NCBI GenBank assembly: GCA_028551475.1
Contig: CM052361.1
Coordinates: 4,161,501 to 4,225,500, forward strand
Direction: 5' to 3'
DNA length: 64,000 nucleotides
Origin: Casuarina equisetifolia
Taxonomy: Eukaryota > Streptophyta > Magnoliopsida > Fagales > Casuarinaceae
The notes beneath the pieces are model-generated. The model saw only the letters and a list, made by a program, of their open reading frames with translations, did no database searches and was not told where the DNA came from. A program made the translations under genes and the position numbers. Below, in pieces: positions 11,062 to 22,789 of the stretch; the stretch's first letter is position 1; the number at the start of each line of letters is the position of its first letter.

Positions 11062-11980
11062 GGTTTCTTTTTGTTCATGGAAATGATTGAGTCTAGTGGC
11101 GTATTTATGGTCGATGAAGAGCAGCGGTAGGGGATTTAGTGATGGCAGGATGTTATCGGCAGACCTTTTGTGTAAAATATATAATGGAGAATAGGATGCC
11201 AAAGATACTTCACTACATAGCGGCTCAATTCACTTAATTCCTGGAAATAATCATCCCAAATTATTGCAATTCTGGCACTAAGTCACTATCTTATGATGAA
11301 CATACCACTAGCCGGCCCACGATGTTTTCCACTCCTGGCGCCCAGCTTTCTCATCCGCGATTAGTGCCCAACTCCCCACCCACCCTAGCGGGTGCTTCCA
11401 CACTCTATCCCACTTAAGCTGCCAAAAGAAAGGAATCAGAGAAGAGGAGAAGGAGGAAAAGAAAGGATACCTACTCGTGCTGATTGCTGTGCTCTAGTCT
11501 CTGTGAATTCCTACATGAAATTATAAACTTAAAAGAAATTTCAGTAAGGCAAGGTCACTGCTTACGCCTCAAAATGTGGTTTCTTACCTAGGATAGTGTA
11601 TCGTCAAGTTAAATATTTCTACAAAAACAAAATTTCCAATATCAATCTCTTTTTCTTTTTTTTTTTTTAAATTAGTATGCATTTTGTTAAAAACATAGTA
11701 CGACAAACTACTAAAGTATCGTTTCTAGAAGCACATGTTGGCAAACTGAACTCAACATGTACACGGTGTGGTGAATATCCACTTTAAGAAAAAAATATTA
11801 ATTATGACTGTAATTTAACTTGGCATGGCGGCTCCTTAGATTTCTAAGTCTCATCCTCTCATTCAACGTTTTTCTTGCCTAAGATGCACTAAATCCTTTT
11901 GCCAGAAAAAGAGGATGACAACTTAACGTAGGATTACAGGCTTCTCTTCTAAATTCTCTGTTCCTCTTTCTATCTGCGCA
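11062..11980. promoter_or_regulatory. shared intergenic region between RALF-b and RLK2
   Basis: 919 bp between two divergent start codons. On the - strand an ATAAATA TATA-like box (complement of 11102-11108) lies about 40 bases before the RALF-b ATG. On the + strand no convincing TATA is seen; a CT-rich leader (CTTCTCTTCTAAATTCTCTG, 11941-11960) precedes the RLK2 ATG. A candidate bidirectional promoter for a ligand-receptor pair, by position only. Confidence 0.5.
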
Positions 11981-14530
11981 ATGGCTAACCGGCTGTCGAT
12001 GTTCTTCTGTATCTTTCTCTTGTTCTTGCTCGACAACCTCATCATCCCTACTGCCAGTGACTCAGTGCCTCCTTATACTCCTATTGAGAATATCGTCCTG
12101 TCCTGCGGCTTCTCCGGCCACTCTACCACATCGTTAGGTGGTCGAACCTGGACAGGAGACATCAACCAACTACGGAACTACGCGTCAGTTACCTCTGCAA
12201 CCGCTCGACCTGCACCCTTGGAGACTGTACCTTACCTCACAGCACGTCTCTCTCGCTCCGAGTTCAGCTATGTATTCCCGGGGGTCACCAATGGCCAAAA
12301 ATTCATTCGACTATATTTCTACCCTGCTACATACCAAAACTTTGAGCGCTCCAAAGCCCTCTTCTCCGTCAAAGTTGGTCCCTACACTCTTCTGCACGAA
12401 TTTAATGCATCCGTTACTGCTGATGCTGATGATAATCCCTCAGATACCATAGAAAGAGAATTTTGTGTCAACGTCGAAGATGATCAGGGGTTGAACATAA
12501 CGTTCATTCCAAGCCCCGCTAACGTGGAAGCATACTCATTCATCAACGGAATAGAAATCGTATCGATGCCACCATATCTCTATTACACTGCAGACGAAGG
12601 GTTTAAGTTTATCGGCGAGCCAAACCAGCTGGCGAGGCTCGAAAACAACACTGCCCTTGAGACAGTATACCGGATAAACGTCGGTGGAGGTTACATCTCG
12701 CCTGCTAAAGACTCAGGTATGTTCCGGATGTGGTCGACCGATGACAACTATTTGACGGTGCCGGGGTCAAGTGTTTTACCCGTTAACTTGACTATCCCCA
12801 TCCACTTTGACAAAATTCCAGCTTACACCGCACCAGAAGATGTCTATCGAACCGCCCGGTCTATGGGGACGCACGCGCAGATAAACAAGAACTATAATCT
12901 CACCTGGGAGTTTCCTGTGGATTATGGGTTCAAGTACCTGGTTAGGTTGCATTTTTGCGAGTTTCAGCCAGAGATAAACGAAGTGGGTGATAGAGTGTCC
13001 CTTGTTTTCATAAATAATCAAACCGCGGAGAAAGGATTCGATGTTATCGCACATGGTGGGAAAGGCGTTCCGGTATACGAGGACTACGCAGTCTTCATGC
13101 CTAATGCCGAAGGAAGGGAGAAGAAAATAAACCTCTCTATTGCTTTGGCAGCAAATCCAGCTGATTGGCGGACCGGTTACAGCGATGCTATCTTGAACGG
13201 CATTGAAATCTTTAAATTAAGCGACTTCAACGGCAATCTCGCCGGTCCAAATCCGGACCCCCCACCGATGGCCCCAACAACGACTACGCCGCCGACAAGG
13301 AAGGCAATCTCTAAAGCAACAAAAAGTATACTTGGGGGAGTAGTTTCCGGTGTGGTTGTGATGGTGATTATCGGTCTCTTGCTTTTCAGGCTAGGGAAGA
13401 AAGTCAACCCCGGAGGCTCAAGTGGGAGGACAATATGGTGGAATCCATTTTCGGTTTCAAGGACCAGGTCCACCCAGACTAGCGGGTCATCTCTACCCTC
13501 TGATTTGTGCCGTTACTTCTCTATGACTGAAATGAGAGCAGCTACCAACGACTTCGACGATGCTTCGATTATCGGGGTTGGGGGTTTTGGCAATGTCTAC
13601 AGAGGGCATATTGATGATGGGACTACCACGGTAGCGATAAAAAGATTGAAGCCGGGTTCACAGCAGGGGGCCCAGGAGTTCAAGACGGAGATTGAGATGC
13701 TCTCCCGGCTCCGCCACCTCAATCTCGTGTCTCTGATTGGCTACTGCAACGAGGGCCACGAGATGATCCTCGTCTACGACAACATGGCCCGGGGGACCTT
13801 ACGTGATCATCTCTACAACACCAGTAATCCACCTCTTTCGTGGGAACAACGTCTCGAGATCTGCATCGGTGCAGCGCGTGGGTTGGATTACCTCCACAGG
13901 GGCGCGAAGCACACGATCATACACCGTGACGTGAAAACAACGAACATACTACTGGACGAGAAATGGGTGGCAAAGGTTTCGGATTTTGGGTTGTCTAGAA
14001 TGGGTCCGACTGGGGAGTCCATGACACATGTAAGCACGGTGGTTAAAGGGAGTTTCGGGTACTTAGACCCGGAGTATTACCGACGTCAGCAGCTGACGGA
14101 GAAGTCCGACGTGTACTCCTTCGGTGTGGTGTTGTGTGAAGTGTTGTGTGGGAGACCACCGCTGATCCGTAATGCTGACAAAGAGCGGGTGAGCCTTGTG
14201 CAGTGGGTCCGGAAATGCTATCAGAGGGGAGAGCCTGATAAGATAGTTGATCCATTTTTGAAGGGAAAGATTGCGCGGGGGTGTTTGGAGAAATTTTGTG
14301 AGATTGCGGTGGAGTCTTTGCTTGATGATGGAATCGAGCGGCCCTCGATGAGCGACGTGCTGTGGGCCTTGGAATTCGCATGGCAACTGCAGGAGGGGAA
14401 AAAAGTTAAAGATCCCGGTGTGGGTGGCTGTGCTGACGGCTATGCCAGGGACGTGACGAAGAGTGTAGCTTCAGGTACCTTGATATCTGGAACAGAGTTC
14501 TCCGAGCTAATGGATCTGCAGGGACGATAA
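11981..14530 (+). CDS. RLK2: full-length CrRLK1L malectin-like receptor kinase
   Basis: 849 residues, one exon. Signal peptide about 1-26; extracellular malectin-like region about 30-420, with many NxS/T sites and the paired LRLYFYP-like and LVRLHFCEF signatures of the two malectin folds. A Pro/Thr-rich stretch follows, then a transmembrane segment at about 450-471. Kinase: GVGGFGNVY loop at 532-540, VAIK lysine, HRD at 648-650, DFG at 668-670, intact activation segment [11 protein letters not shown]. It is the most diverged intact receptor in the window: shorter than RLK5 and RLK7, with a different tail (ends SELMDLQGR). All catalytic residues are present, so an active kinase is expected. 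Its neighbour RALF-b is also the most diverged peptide. Confidence 0.95.
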   Translation: MANRLSMFFCIFLLFLLDNLIIPTASDSVPPYTPIENIVLSCGFSGHSTTSLGGRTWTGDINQLRNYASVTSATARPAPLETVPYLTARLSRSEFSYVFPGVTNGQKFIRLYFYPATYQNFERSKALFSVKVGPYTLLHEFNASVTADADDNPSDTIEREFCVNVEDDQGLNITFIPSPANVEAYSFINGIEIVSMPPYLYYTADEGFKFIGEPNQLARLENNTALETVYRINVGGGYISPAKDSGMFRMWSTDDNYLTVPGSSVLPVNLTIPIHFDKIPAYTAPEDVYRTARSMGTHAQINKNYNLTWEFPVDYGFKYLVRLHFCEFQPEINEVGDRVSLVFINNQTAEKGFDVIAHGGKGVPVYEDYAVFMPNAEGREKKINLSIALAANPADWRTGYSDAILNGIEIFKLSDFNGNLAGPNPDPPPMAPTTTTPPTRKAISKATKSILGGVVSGVVVMVIIGLLLFRLGKKVNPGGSSGRTIWWNPFSVSRTRSTQTSGSSLPSDLCRYFSMTEMRAATNDFDDASIIGVGGFGNVYRGHIDDGTTTVAIKRLKPGSQQGAQEFKTEIEMLSRLRHLNLVSLIGYCNEGHEMILVYDNMARGTLRDHLYNTSNPPLSWEQRLEICIGAARGLDYLHRGAKHTIIHRDVKTTNILLDEKWVAKVSDFGLSRMGPTGESMTHVSTVVKGSFGYLDPEYYRRQQLTEKSDVYSFGVVLCEVLCGRPPLIRNADKERVSLVQWVRKCYQRGEPDKIVDPFLKGKIARGCLEKFCEIAVESLLDDGIERPSMSDVLWALEFAWQLQEGKKVKDPGVGGCADGYARDVTKSVASGTLISGTEFSELMDLQGR

Positions 14531-16690
14531 AGAATGCGGCAGCTACCTTGTAGACTATGTCAGTTTAAGTTTCAATCACCAACTCCCCAAAAAATAGTAA
14601 GAGAGGAAGCACTATGCTTGAATGCCGCTGTGGTTGTATGAAAAAGCATGAGTTTTAAACAAATCCAGAGTTTATGTTCTCAGTTTAAACAAAAAACAGT
14701 GTTCACTGAAATAATTGATCGCCTTTTTGTTCGTCCCCAAACAGGTATCATTGATGATTAAGGATCTCCTTTCCCTAAATCTGTTTCTGCTTCTTAGTGA
14801 CTAAGTCCAGGACTATTTCATCTCCATAATGAAGTGTTGAAAAAAAAAGCATCGTGAGTTGTTAGGTAGTGTTGCATCTAAAACCAACCCACTATGAAGT
14901 GGTTGATCAATAACTTTCAGCACATTCCCTAGTGCCAATGAGGAAGACTTTATGCACCACCGCTCCTGTTATTATAAGAAAATAAATCTCCGGGTCAAGC
15001 AAGATATCAATCATCGATCTAGAACTTAAGTCATTATTTATTTATTCTTATAATTTCTTCCAAGGTAGGAGTTTTAGTGACTAACCGGCAGTTGCTCCCA
15101 AAGAATAGAGTCCGGAGGGATTGGAAATGAGGGTACCGAATTTGCAGTCGATCTGGGATGCTTTTGTCAGCACAACATGAGTAGAGTAGAATATAGAGAA
15201 TCGAATACTCAGGATGCGTCCACTATTGGTTTGCTGAACCGAGAGTAAAAGCCAACTTTCACGAGCAAAGCAACAAGCTTTAGAGCGTGCAAAATAAAAG
15301 AAAATCATCCTGCCATATGTTCGGGCTAATCGGGGATTACAATGACGTAGAACAAACTGCATTTGATTGCACGGAAAAGGTTCGAGATATTTAAAATAAT
15401 AATTATAATAAGAAGACAAGAAAATGAGGCCATTTCGACGGGGTTTAGAAAACGCTTGCAATCGCGGCCCTGCTGACGGGAGGTGAAATTCCAGAAATTG
15501 GCGTGTCCTGAACAGTCTATGTGCTCGTCTCCTTTGTAAAAACATGGACCTCTTGGCCTTGCCCCATCTTATCAACTAACGCCAACCTATTATGGAACAA
15601 CTGTTTCGGTAAGTGGTTGGTACATATCCATGAAGGGATTTCCATGTCTGCTTATTTCTTCTTCTATAATATATGCTTGTGCTAGTTCAAGATGTTTTTG
15701 ATTTTGAGATGCACTGCACCCGCTTGTGAGGTTTATGTTTTGAGGGATTAAGCTTTATGCCTTGCGCTGCTCCATGTATCTTCTAAAAGATATGGCGTTC
15801 AGTTCACTTGTGTTACTAATATAAATAATTAGGTTGAACCTCCCTATTTTAGAAAAAGAGAAAGAAAAAAAAATGATTAGATGGAACATGTTCTATCCCA
15901 CATCTTCAGGCCTTTGAAATTCTCATTCCCACAAATGGTCTTAACAATTCTCTTCTCCTGAACTCTAGAACTGATGTTATCTCACTTTCACCTTTCCCTC
16001 TCTTTCTTTCACATACGCACTGATCTAGAAAACTGGTCTTTTTGTATCATACTAACAGCATATATTAAAAACTCAAGTGATGTTCAAAGGCACCTACACT
16101 TATTTTTCATCAGCCATCTCTACCTAAATCGTAGTAAACGGAGGAATATCCCCTTGGTTATTGCACTGGTATCTAAACTAGCAAACTTTTAGAAAAATTG
16201 GTGACCCGTCTAAGATAACACCGAACATTTGGGTTCAAGTTTTAGATATTCGGCTCAGCGGGCTCATTTCAACTGGTTTTCGGCCACAAGGGCCTGCACG
16301 ACCGGAAAAGGGACAGAGGGACTGGTGGTTGAATAAGTAAAACAAAACAAGCTTAATGTTGAAGGACGTAGTTGACAAGGTGCGAATTTCAACAGTGGGT
16401 ATTCACGCGAGTGCTTGACGTGTGATAGATAGTTCGGCGGTGGACAGCCTAGCTCGGAAGAGCCCGAGGTACAGCACTGTTCACGTAGATTAATTCATTG
16501 TTTCAGTTTACATACCGCATGTACCTTGAGTCTTTTCTTTGAGGGCAGCAACGGCCCTCAGCCATTCCTTCTGTTTTGTTTTCGGTTCACTATTTCTTGA
16601 TGAAGAAAAATATTTTAACCTTATCAACTAACAGGAATGTCTCATATATATTTTTGCACCCTTGTAAAGTGGTTATTGGTTTTTGTTTAA
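14531..16690. repeat. 3' flank of RLK2, copied at 20.69 and 21.66-22.58 kb
   Basis: Tracts such as GGCCATTTCGACGGGG (15427), ATGGAACATGTTCTA (15877) and AACACCGAACATTTGGGTTC (16217) recur in order at 21687, 21716 and 22318. This spacer was therefore duplicated to lie before RLK4. A 164-codon - frame (15081-15575) resembles no family I know and is not kept in the copy, so I do not call it a gene. Confidence 0.55.
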
Positions 16691-17760
16691 AAAGAAAGAA
16701 AGAAAGAAGGAGCTCTAGAGTTGGATTCCAACGAAAGTTGGAGAAATTTTGTTAAAAAAAAAGAAGCTAATTTTTACTTTAGGAAAGAACAATCTTCTTT
16801 TCAGATAAGATGATTCTTTATTTAGTTAATATTATTAGTTAAATAAAAAAAATCTTTTTTTTTAAAGAGAAGATTGTGGTTTTTACTTGTAAATAGATGA
16901 CACCCGTAACAAAATCATTGAGCCGTATAAAATTTAAACAATCTTTATAAAACATAATCTCGAAACTTTCATTTGAATATCCAGGAGGACTTCTCTTTGT
17001 CATAACATCTAGTGCGTAAGTGATAAATCTATCTCCTTTTGCTTTGGCAAATAAACTTCTCGTCCATTGTTCTTTAGTTATTTGAATTTAATTTACAATT
17101 CGTTAAGGATAGATTCTCTCTTGAAAGGCACAATAGAGAAACATGACAAAAGATCACATTCTGAAGTTCTTCCTCACACTTTCTGGATAACTCTTTCGAC
17201 CATCAACTAAATCCTATTTCTTCCACAGCCACTCATCTAGCTCTACGTCTATAAACTGTAGATAATGTGTACAAAAATCAAAAACTAAAATCTTTATACG
17301 CTTTCGAAAGGCTTCCTCAGATGCTGACCAATTATCATTCCTAAAACACATACTTAACCGGAAAATTTTTCAAACTTCTCGATCGACGATTCTTTCCAAC
17401 TATTACAGGACAAATTGCAGTCACTTGATTTGCCTGAGAGCACAGGGAACAAGCAAGACTTTTTTGCCCGAAGAAAACGAGTCTTTTCTGTTTCTTCCAA
17501 GGCGGACTAATCATGATGTTAGTGTGGATTTCCTCTGAAGATTTTTCCAGCCTTCGAGGCTTCACTACAGCCCTAGGTTTTTCCTCATCAACAAGTCATA
17601 CTATCTCTCCGTTTCTGATAGACTGCTACCCACCATGAGAACCTTCGAAGTCACGGGACAACGAAAAGGCCTCGAAACTGACATAACGGGATCAAGTATG
17701 GTACAGATTTAAGATGAAGATTGTTTCAGAATATACAACAATCTTTAATGCCATTTTAAA
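16690..17760 (+). repeat. receptor-upstream block, copy 1 (before RLK3)
   Basis: Collinear with 25915-26530 (before RLK5), 35990-37170 (before RLK6) and 53060-54020 (no receptor follows). Shared tracts include TTACAGGACAAATTGCAG (17402) and GGATTTCCTCTGAAGATTTT (17525). It contains a - strand frame of 60-75 codons that is similar in three copies (17341-17565, 36708-36932, 53748-53948). I do not recognise that protein. The block is either a distal promoter duplicated with the receptors or an old element caught in the duplication. Confidence 0.55.
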
Positions 17761-18454
17761 ATGCACAAAAAAAAATTACTAAAACATAATTTCATTCTTT
17801 GTAATCTCCAACGACATATAAGTAAATTAACACATTTTCATTAAAACGCATGGCGTTCTTAACACAAATTAAGAACGCTTTATGGGCCAAAGTAGTTATT
17901 ATATTTTTTTTTAATTTTGACAAATCAAATTAGCATTATTCTAAGGATAATGAACCAATTTGATAGAAGGGATTATAAATGATCTGCAAATAATTTCAGA
18001 TATTAAAATACGAGGAACGAAAATGAAACAGAACTCCTGGGGTCTGTAGCAAGAATCAAGAGGATAAAATCACCTTATACCCAATCTTGTAAATTTTTGT
18101 TTATGTGTGCTAACTTAATATATAGGTATTTGAGATTATATCCTATATTTTATATTTATCCAATATAACGTTATTATGTTCAATCTTATTAATTTTAGAA
18201 AAATTTATCTGTATGTCCCTATTTGAAAAAAAAAAAATCTTGCCTTCAATTTAACTTCTAGGTAGTTGTTAATTTGCATCAGACGGGTTGGATATTTCGC
18301 TTGGGGCTATATTTGGACTTGTATTGCGTGAAGTTGGAAGAAGCTTGCTGGGAATTTGTGCAGCTGACACTGTGTACGCCACCTCATCGCATTATTTTCT
18401 TTTGGAGAATCCCCCTTGCGTACTGTTTCATAAAGCATATTATCTGTCTCTCTC
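17761..18454. other. AT-rich spacer and RLK3 promoter/leader
   Basis: AT-rich tract continuing the duplicated upstream sequence; 18240-18310 matches 26860-26900 and 38190-38240. No separate gene is supported; a 128-codon frame at 18274-18660 overlaps the RLK3 start in another frame. Confidence 0.4.
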
Positions 18455-19852
18455 ATGGCACCAATGGGGAACCGAAGACAAATACCCGTCTCTCCATATC
18501 CTACACCTCTCTTCCTAGCCTTCTGGCTGTACCTCCTTACCAGCACCGTCGCCGGTGGTTCGCCGTATCCTTACAGACCCGTAGAAAATATTCTCCTCAA
18601 CTGTGGCTCCTCTGGCAACTTGAGTGCAATGGACGACCGGACCTGGATGGGAGACGTTGACACGAGATTCTACCGTCTTGAACAATTACGGAAACAGGCA
18701 TCTCTGACAGCCATGGCCACTCACCGATCCCCCTATGCTGATCCCGTACCCTACGCCACGGCTCGGCTCTCTACCTCCGCATTCACCTACACTTTTCAGA
18801 CCACACCCGGAAAAAAGTTCATTCGGTTATACTTCTATCCGGCTTCGTACAGCAACTTTGATCGTTCTGAAGACTTATTCTCGGTCAAAGCTGGTTCTTT
18901 TACTCTTCTTCGCAACTTTAGTGCTTCACTTACAGCAGATGCCGATGCTGATCACCAGGATATCATATTCAAGGAATACTGCGTCAGCATCGAGGAGGAT
19001 CAGAGGTTGAACATAACCTTCACTCCCAGCGATTCTCATTCATATGCCTTCATCAACGGAATTGAAATCTTGTCGATGCCTACCAATCTCTACTACACAC
19101 CATCTGTCGATCGCGACGTGAAAACAACAAATATTTTATTGGATGAGAAATGGGTGGCAAAGGTGTCTGATTTTGGATTGTCCAAAGTGGGCCCAACCGG
19201 CATTTCTCAGTCCCACGTCAGTACAATAGTCAAAGGTAGCTTTGGGTATTTGGATCCAGAGTACTATCGACGCCAACATTTGAGTGACAAGTCCGACGTG
19301 TATTCATTCGGTGTAATTTTGTGTGAAGTGTTGTGTGCCAAACCACCCATTATACGCACCGAAGAGCCACCAGTGGGTCTAGCAAGGTGGGTGCGTGAAA
19401 ACTATCGTAACGGGAAGGTTAAGCAGATAGTTGATCCGGCCTTGGAGGGTCAAATAGCACCCCGTTGTTTGAAGAAATTTGTTGAGATTGCGGTGAGATG
19501 CTTGCTTGAAAACGGAACCAAACGGCCGTCAATGAATGATGTGGTGAGCTACCTTGAGTTTGCGTTGCAAGTGCAAGAGAGTGCAGGCGAAGACATGGGA
19601 CTTGAATTGTCTGAAACCGAGGAGGTGGACCATGACAAAGCTCTATTACGCATGTCCACCGATGATGATAGTGATGACACGTTTAGTACTACTAACGTCG
19701 GAGTCAACATAGTGAGCCGCGGCGAGCAAAGTTCATCTAATATCAGTAAAGATTCTAGCAAATTGATGTTCTCGGGAACAGTGTTCTCTGAGAGTCGAGG
19801 ATTGGTGAAAGAAGAGAGTCAAAAATGGGTGGTAAGGGACCTTATTGGATGA
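18455..19852 (+). CDS. RLK3: chimeric internal-deletion receptor kinase (malectin fused to kinase C-lobe)
   Basis: One uninterrupted frame of 465 codons. Residues 1 to about 218 are a signal peptide and the first malectin fold, as in RLK5. At 19110-19113 it passes in frame into [13 protein letters not shown] of the kinase catalytic loop. It then runs through DFG, the activation segment and the rest of the C-lobe, ending in a tail unlike the other genes ([11 protein letters not shown]). Missing: second malectin fold, transmembrane segment, glycine loop, VAIK lysine and helix C. The product, if made, would carry a secretion signal, have no membrane anchor and be unable to bind ATP normally. The 5' flank is RLK5-like; the C-lobe and 3' flank are RLK4-like, so it probably arose by deletion between two tandem receptors. 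Most likely a pseudogene, but the open frame leaves a secreted decoy possible. Confidence 0.75.
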   Translation: MAPMGNRRQIPVSPYPTPLFLAFWLYLLTSTVAGGSPYPYRPVENILLNCGSSGNLSAMDDRTWMGDVDTRFYRLEQLRKQASLTAMATHRSPYADPVPYATARLSTSAFTYTFQTTPGKKFIRLYFYPASYSNFDRSEDLFSVKAGSFTLLRNFSASLTADADADHQDIIFKEYCVSIEEDQRLNITFTPSDSHSYAFINGIEILSMPTNLYYTPSVDRDVKTTNILLDEKWVAKVSDFGLSKVGPTGISQSHVSTIVKGSFGYLDPEYYRRQHLSDKSDVYSFGVILCEVLCAKPPIIRTEEPPVGLARWVRENYRNGKVKQIVDPALEGQIAPRCLKKFVEIAVRCLLENGTKRPSMNDVVSYLEFALQVQESAGEDMGLELSETEEVDHDKALLRMSTDDDSDDTFSTTNVGVNIVSRGEQSSSNISKDSSKLMFSGTVFSESRGLVKEESQKWVVRDLIG

Positions 19853-20640
19853 GGTTGTCTACAGGTAATAAGCCTTTAATTACAAAATATTAAGAAAGCC
19901 TTTGCATGCAAAAATGTATAGAATACACTGAGATTTTCTAAATGTATTCTATAATTCTATATTTGAAATTTCAATATTAGTCTAAAACATGTACAATTTC
20001 ATCTTTGGATATTTTTTTCCTTATAGGTAATGGGACCAAGAGGATTCAAACCATAGATATTAATTTTATAAATAAATAGTTTTATTTATTTATTTTAATG
20101 AATATATAAGTTAATTCATTGAAGAATAAGAAAGTATACAAACTTAAGAACATAAATAAATAATTTTATTATTTAGCTATTATCTGAAATATAATTAAAT
20201 ACAAAATAAGAACTTTACATGCCAGATTATTAGTCACTATAAAACAAGACTCAAGACCCTCTATAGTTGTTAACTTTGTTTTTGTATGAGATGTGTAAAT
20301 CTTCTATTTCTGAAAGATTGAATTCGGTTTGATATATTAATATGCAAACGTTAATGCATGTTTGGTCCCGTTTGCGATGTATGCGTAATGGTAGTTGGAG
20401 AACGTTGCGATATACATCATTTTGCGGAGGCTAAAAAGTCTAGTACAAAAGAAAGGGCAGCTAGTACGCACCAGTCTTTAGAGTGGATTATGTTAGTCAA
20501 CGAATGCCACAATAAAGAACGCCTACTCACAGCTGAGAAACCGACACCGCAATTTGAGATCGTGGTTTCAGCCACCACGAATTCGTGATCTCCAACAAGC
20601 TTAATGGCTTCTTCCTCAAGGAAAAAGGATTGAGGAGAAG
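19853..20640. repeat. 3' flank of RLK3, copied after RLK4
   Basis: Bases from 19853 (GGTTGTCTACAGG, AAGCCTTTAATTACAAAA) match 24112 onward, continuing to about 20410 versus 24605. This supports a common origin of the 3' halves of RLK3 and RLK4. A 76-codon frame at 20358-20588 shows nothing recognisable. Confidence 0.5.
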
Positions 20641-22775
20641 TTTATATGTACTTTTATGATTGGAGGATTATTGAATAGCCTCCAGTTTCTCCCATAGACT
20701 AGAGTCGAGGGATTGGTTAACGAAGAGATATTTAAATTTCAGGTCAAATCTTATCTTTTGAAAAATATAAGATTGACATCTCTCTATTAAGTCTACCCAG
20801 AATCTCCGGAGCTTTCAGCTTAGAACATAGCTTTGATAGAAGAGAATGGATGTCCTCATTCACCCAAAGCTGCTAAAGTTCTTTTCCAAATCTCGGAGTA
20901 ATCTTAAAGAACCAAAAACCGAAGATACCTAGCCATTAATGAGACAGACCAGGCCCAATTATCTGAAAGGGGCTGTGTCGTGATGAGTGGAAGGTGCGGC
21001 TTGCCTCCTCCGCAATCATGTCTGCATGAGGTTTTGATTTGAATGGGTTATTGTGATCTAGGATAAACCTCTTTTGGGATGATTTTGGAAGTAGGATGAA
21101 GAAAAATATGATGATTGAACATATAGATTATAGTGAAGTGTATAAATAAAAACGGACAGAAAAATCCTTTTTAAGTCGAAAAAGCAACGCGCAAGAGCAT
21201 TATAGACTACTTTGATAGCTGGCAAGAATCCACCTGACTTTTCCTAAAGAGGAACATTCCTTGTCTTAAATAAGAGTAACGATTATTTTCAAAATGCATA
21301 CCAGTGAAAGAAAAAGAAAAAGAAAAAAAGGATTGCAGATCACTATCATCAGAGAAGGAAGAAACTACTCACTGAAGCAGCTTTTTCTTATTACCTAAGT
21401 TTGGGGATTAATTATTAAGGTAGCATAACATTAATGTAAAAATCTAGATCTCAAAAGTATCATTTATAAGTAATATAAGAAAATGTTAGAATATAAATTT
21501 AAAGGACTAAATACCAAAATTCTATATCAATTTATGTTTTTTCAAGCGATCTTCCCTTCTCTTACAACACAATCTCTCCCACTAGTAAATATTTTCCTTA
21601 AAAAAGTGGAATTTTAAATTTACAATCCATAGTAATTTTACCATATTGATAGCGTTTTATCATAATAAAAAGATGGGAAAATGTGGCCATTTCGATGGGG
21701 TCTAGAAAACGTTCGGATGGAACATGTTCTACTCACATCTTCATGACCTTTGAAATTCTCATTCTAACAAATGCATTTAACAACTCTCTGCCCCTGAACT
21801 CTAGAAATGATGTTATTACACCTTTACTTTTCCCTTTCTTTCTTTCACACACGCATCTGGAAAAACTGGTCTATTGTATCATACGCATTGCATATATGAA
21901 AAGTTCGAGCGAGGTTCAAAAGCACCTATACTTTTTGGGGTACCTTGGTTTTTCATTAGCCATCTCTAGCTAATCATAGTAAAAGGAGGAATATGCCCTT
22001 GTGTGTATAAGATGAAAGTTAGATAAGTAATTATACTTTTAGTATAAGACTTTTATCATGCACACACATTCCCACGCATTGAAAAACATAATACTTAAAG
22101 TTGTACAAAATGGAGGTAGGCTTTGGTATCAAGTTAAAAGGTCTAAAAATTTAACTCAAAAATTAATTAAAGAATTAAAAAAACCATTTCTTTATTGAAA
22201 TTTTACTACAAAGGATTATACTTCTTGTATAAGACTTTTGTCTTGAAATACCTTAGTTATTGCGTTGGTGTATAAACTCACAAACTTTCAGAAGAATTAG
22301 AGAATGTGTCTAAAATAACACCGAATATTTGGGTTCAGAGTTTAGATATTTGGACTCAGCTGGTTTTCGGCCACAAGAGAATGCATGATGCAGGAGCTTG
22401 CACGAGAACGGAAAAGGACAGGAGCACTGGTAGTTGATAAAGTTAAACAAGCTTACCGTGAAAAAAGGCGTTTGATATATAGCATGTACATCAAGTCTTT
22501 ACTTTTGAGGAGCTACGACACTGTGCCATCGCTTTTATTTTGTGAGAGAAGCCGACTATTTTGGCCTTTTGTTTTTCTTTGAAAGAACTGGACCTAGTCA
22601 ACCCAGTCCTATGTTTTCTTTCCAATCCCTACAATGCAAAGATTGGGCTTCTCCAACAAACACCGAAAATATAAACTTACTTTGAGCATGTGAATAAGAA
22701 AAAGAAAAGAAAAGGTCCCAAAAAAGAAAAGTATTAAAAGTCAAATCAAACAAGTAGAATAAGCATTCAAGAAAA
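20641..22775. other. spacer before RLK4, partly a copy of the RLK2 3' flank
   Basis: Short tracts at 20690-20770 and the longer 21657-22580 resemble 15087-16570. The rest is AT-rich with no gene recognised. No extracellular receptor sequence precedes RLK4, so its 5' half was lost at or near 22776. Confidence 0.45.
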
Positions 22776-22789
22776 TGGATCCTCGGATT

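Noticed and set aside
15081-15575. 164-codon - strand frame after RLK2
   Set aside because: No signal peptide or known motif, and the duplicated copies at 20.69 and 21.66 kb do not keep the frame.
18274-18660. 128-codon + frame overlapping the RLK3 start
   Set aside because: Out-of-frame shadow of the signal-peptide and leader region, with similar shadows at RLK5.
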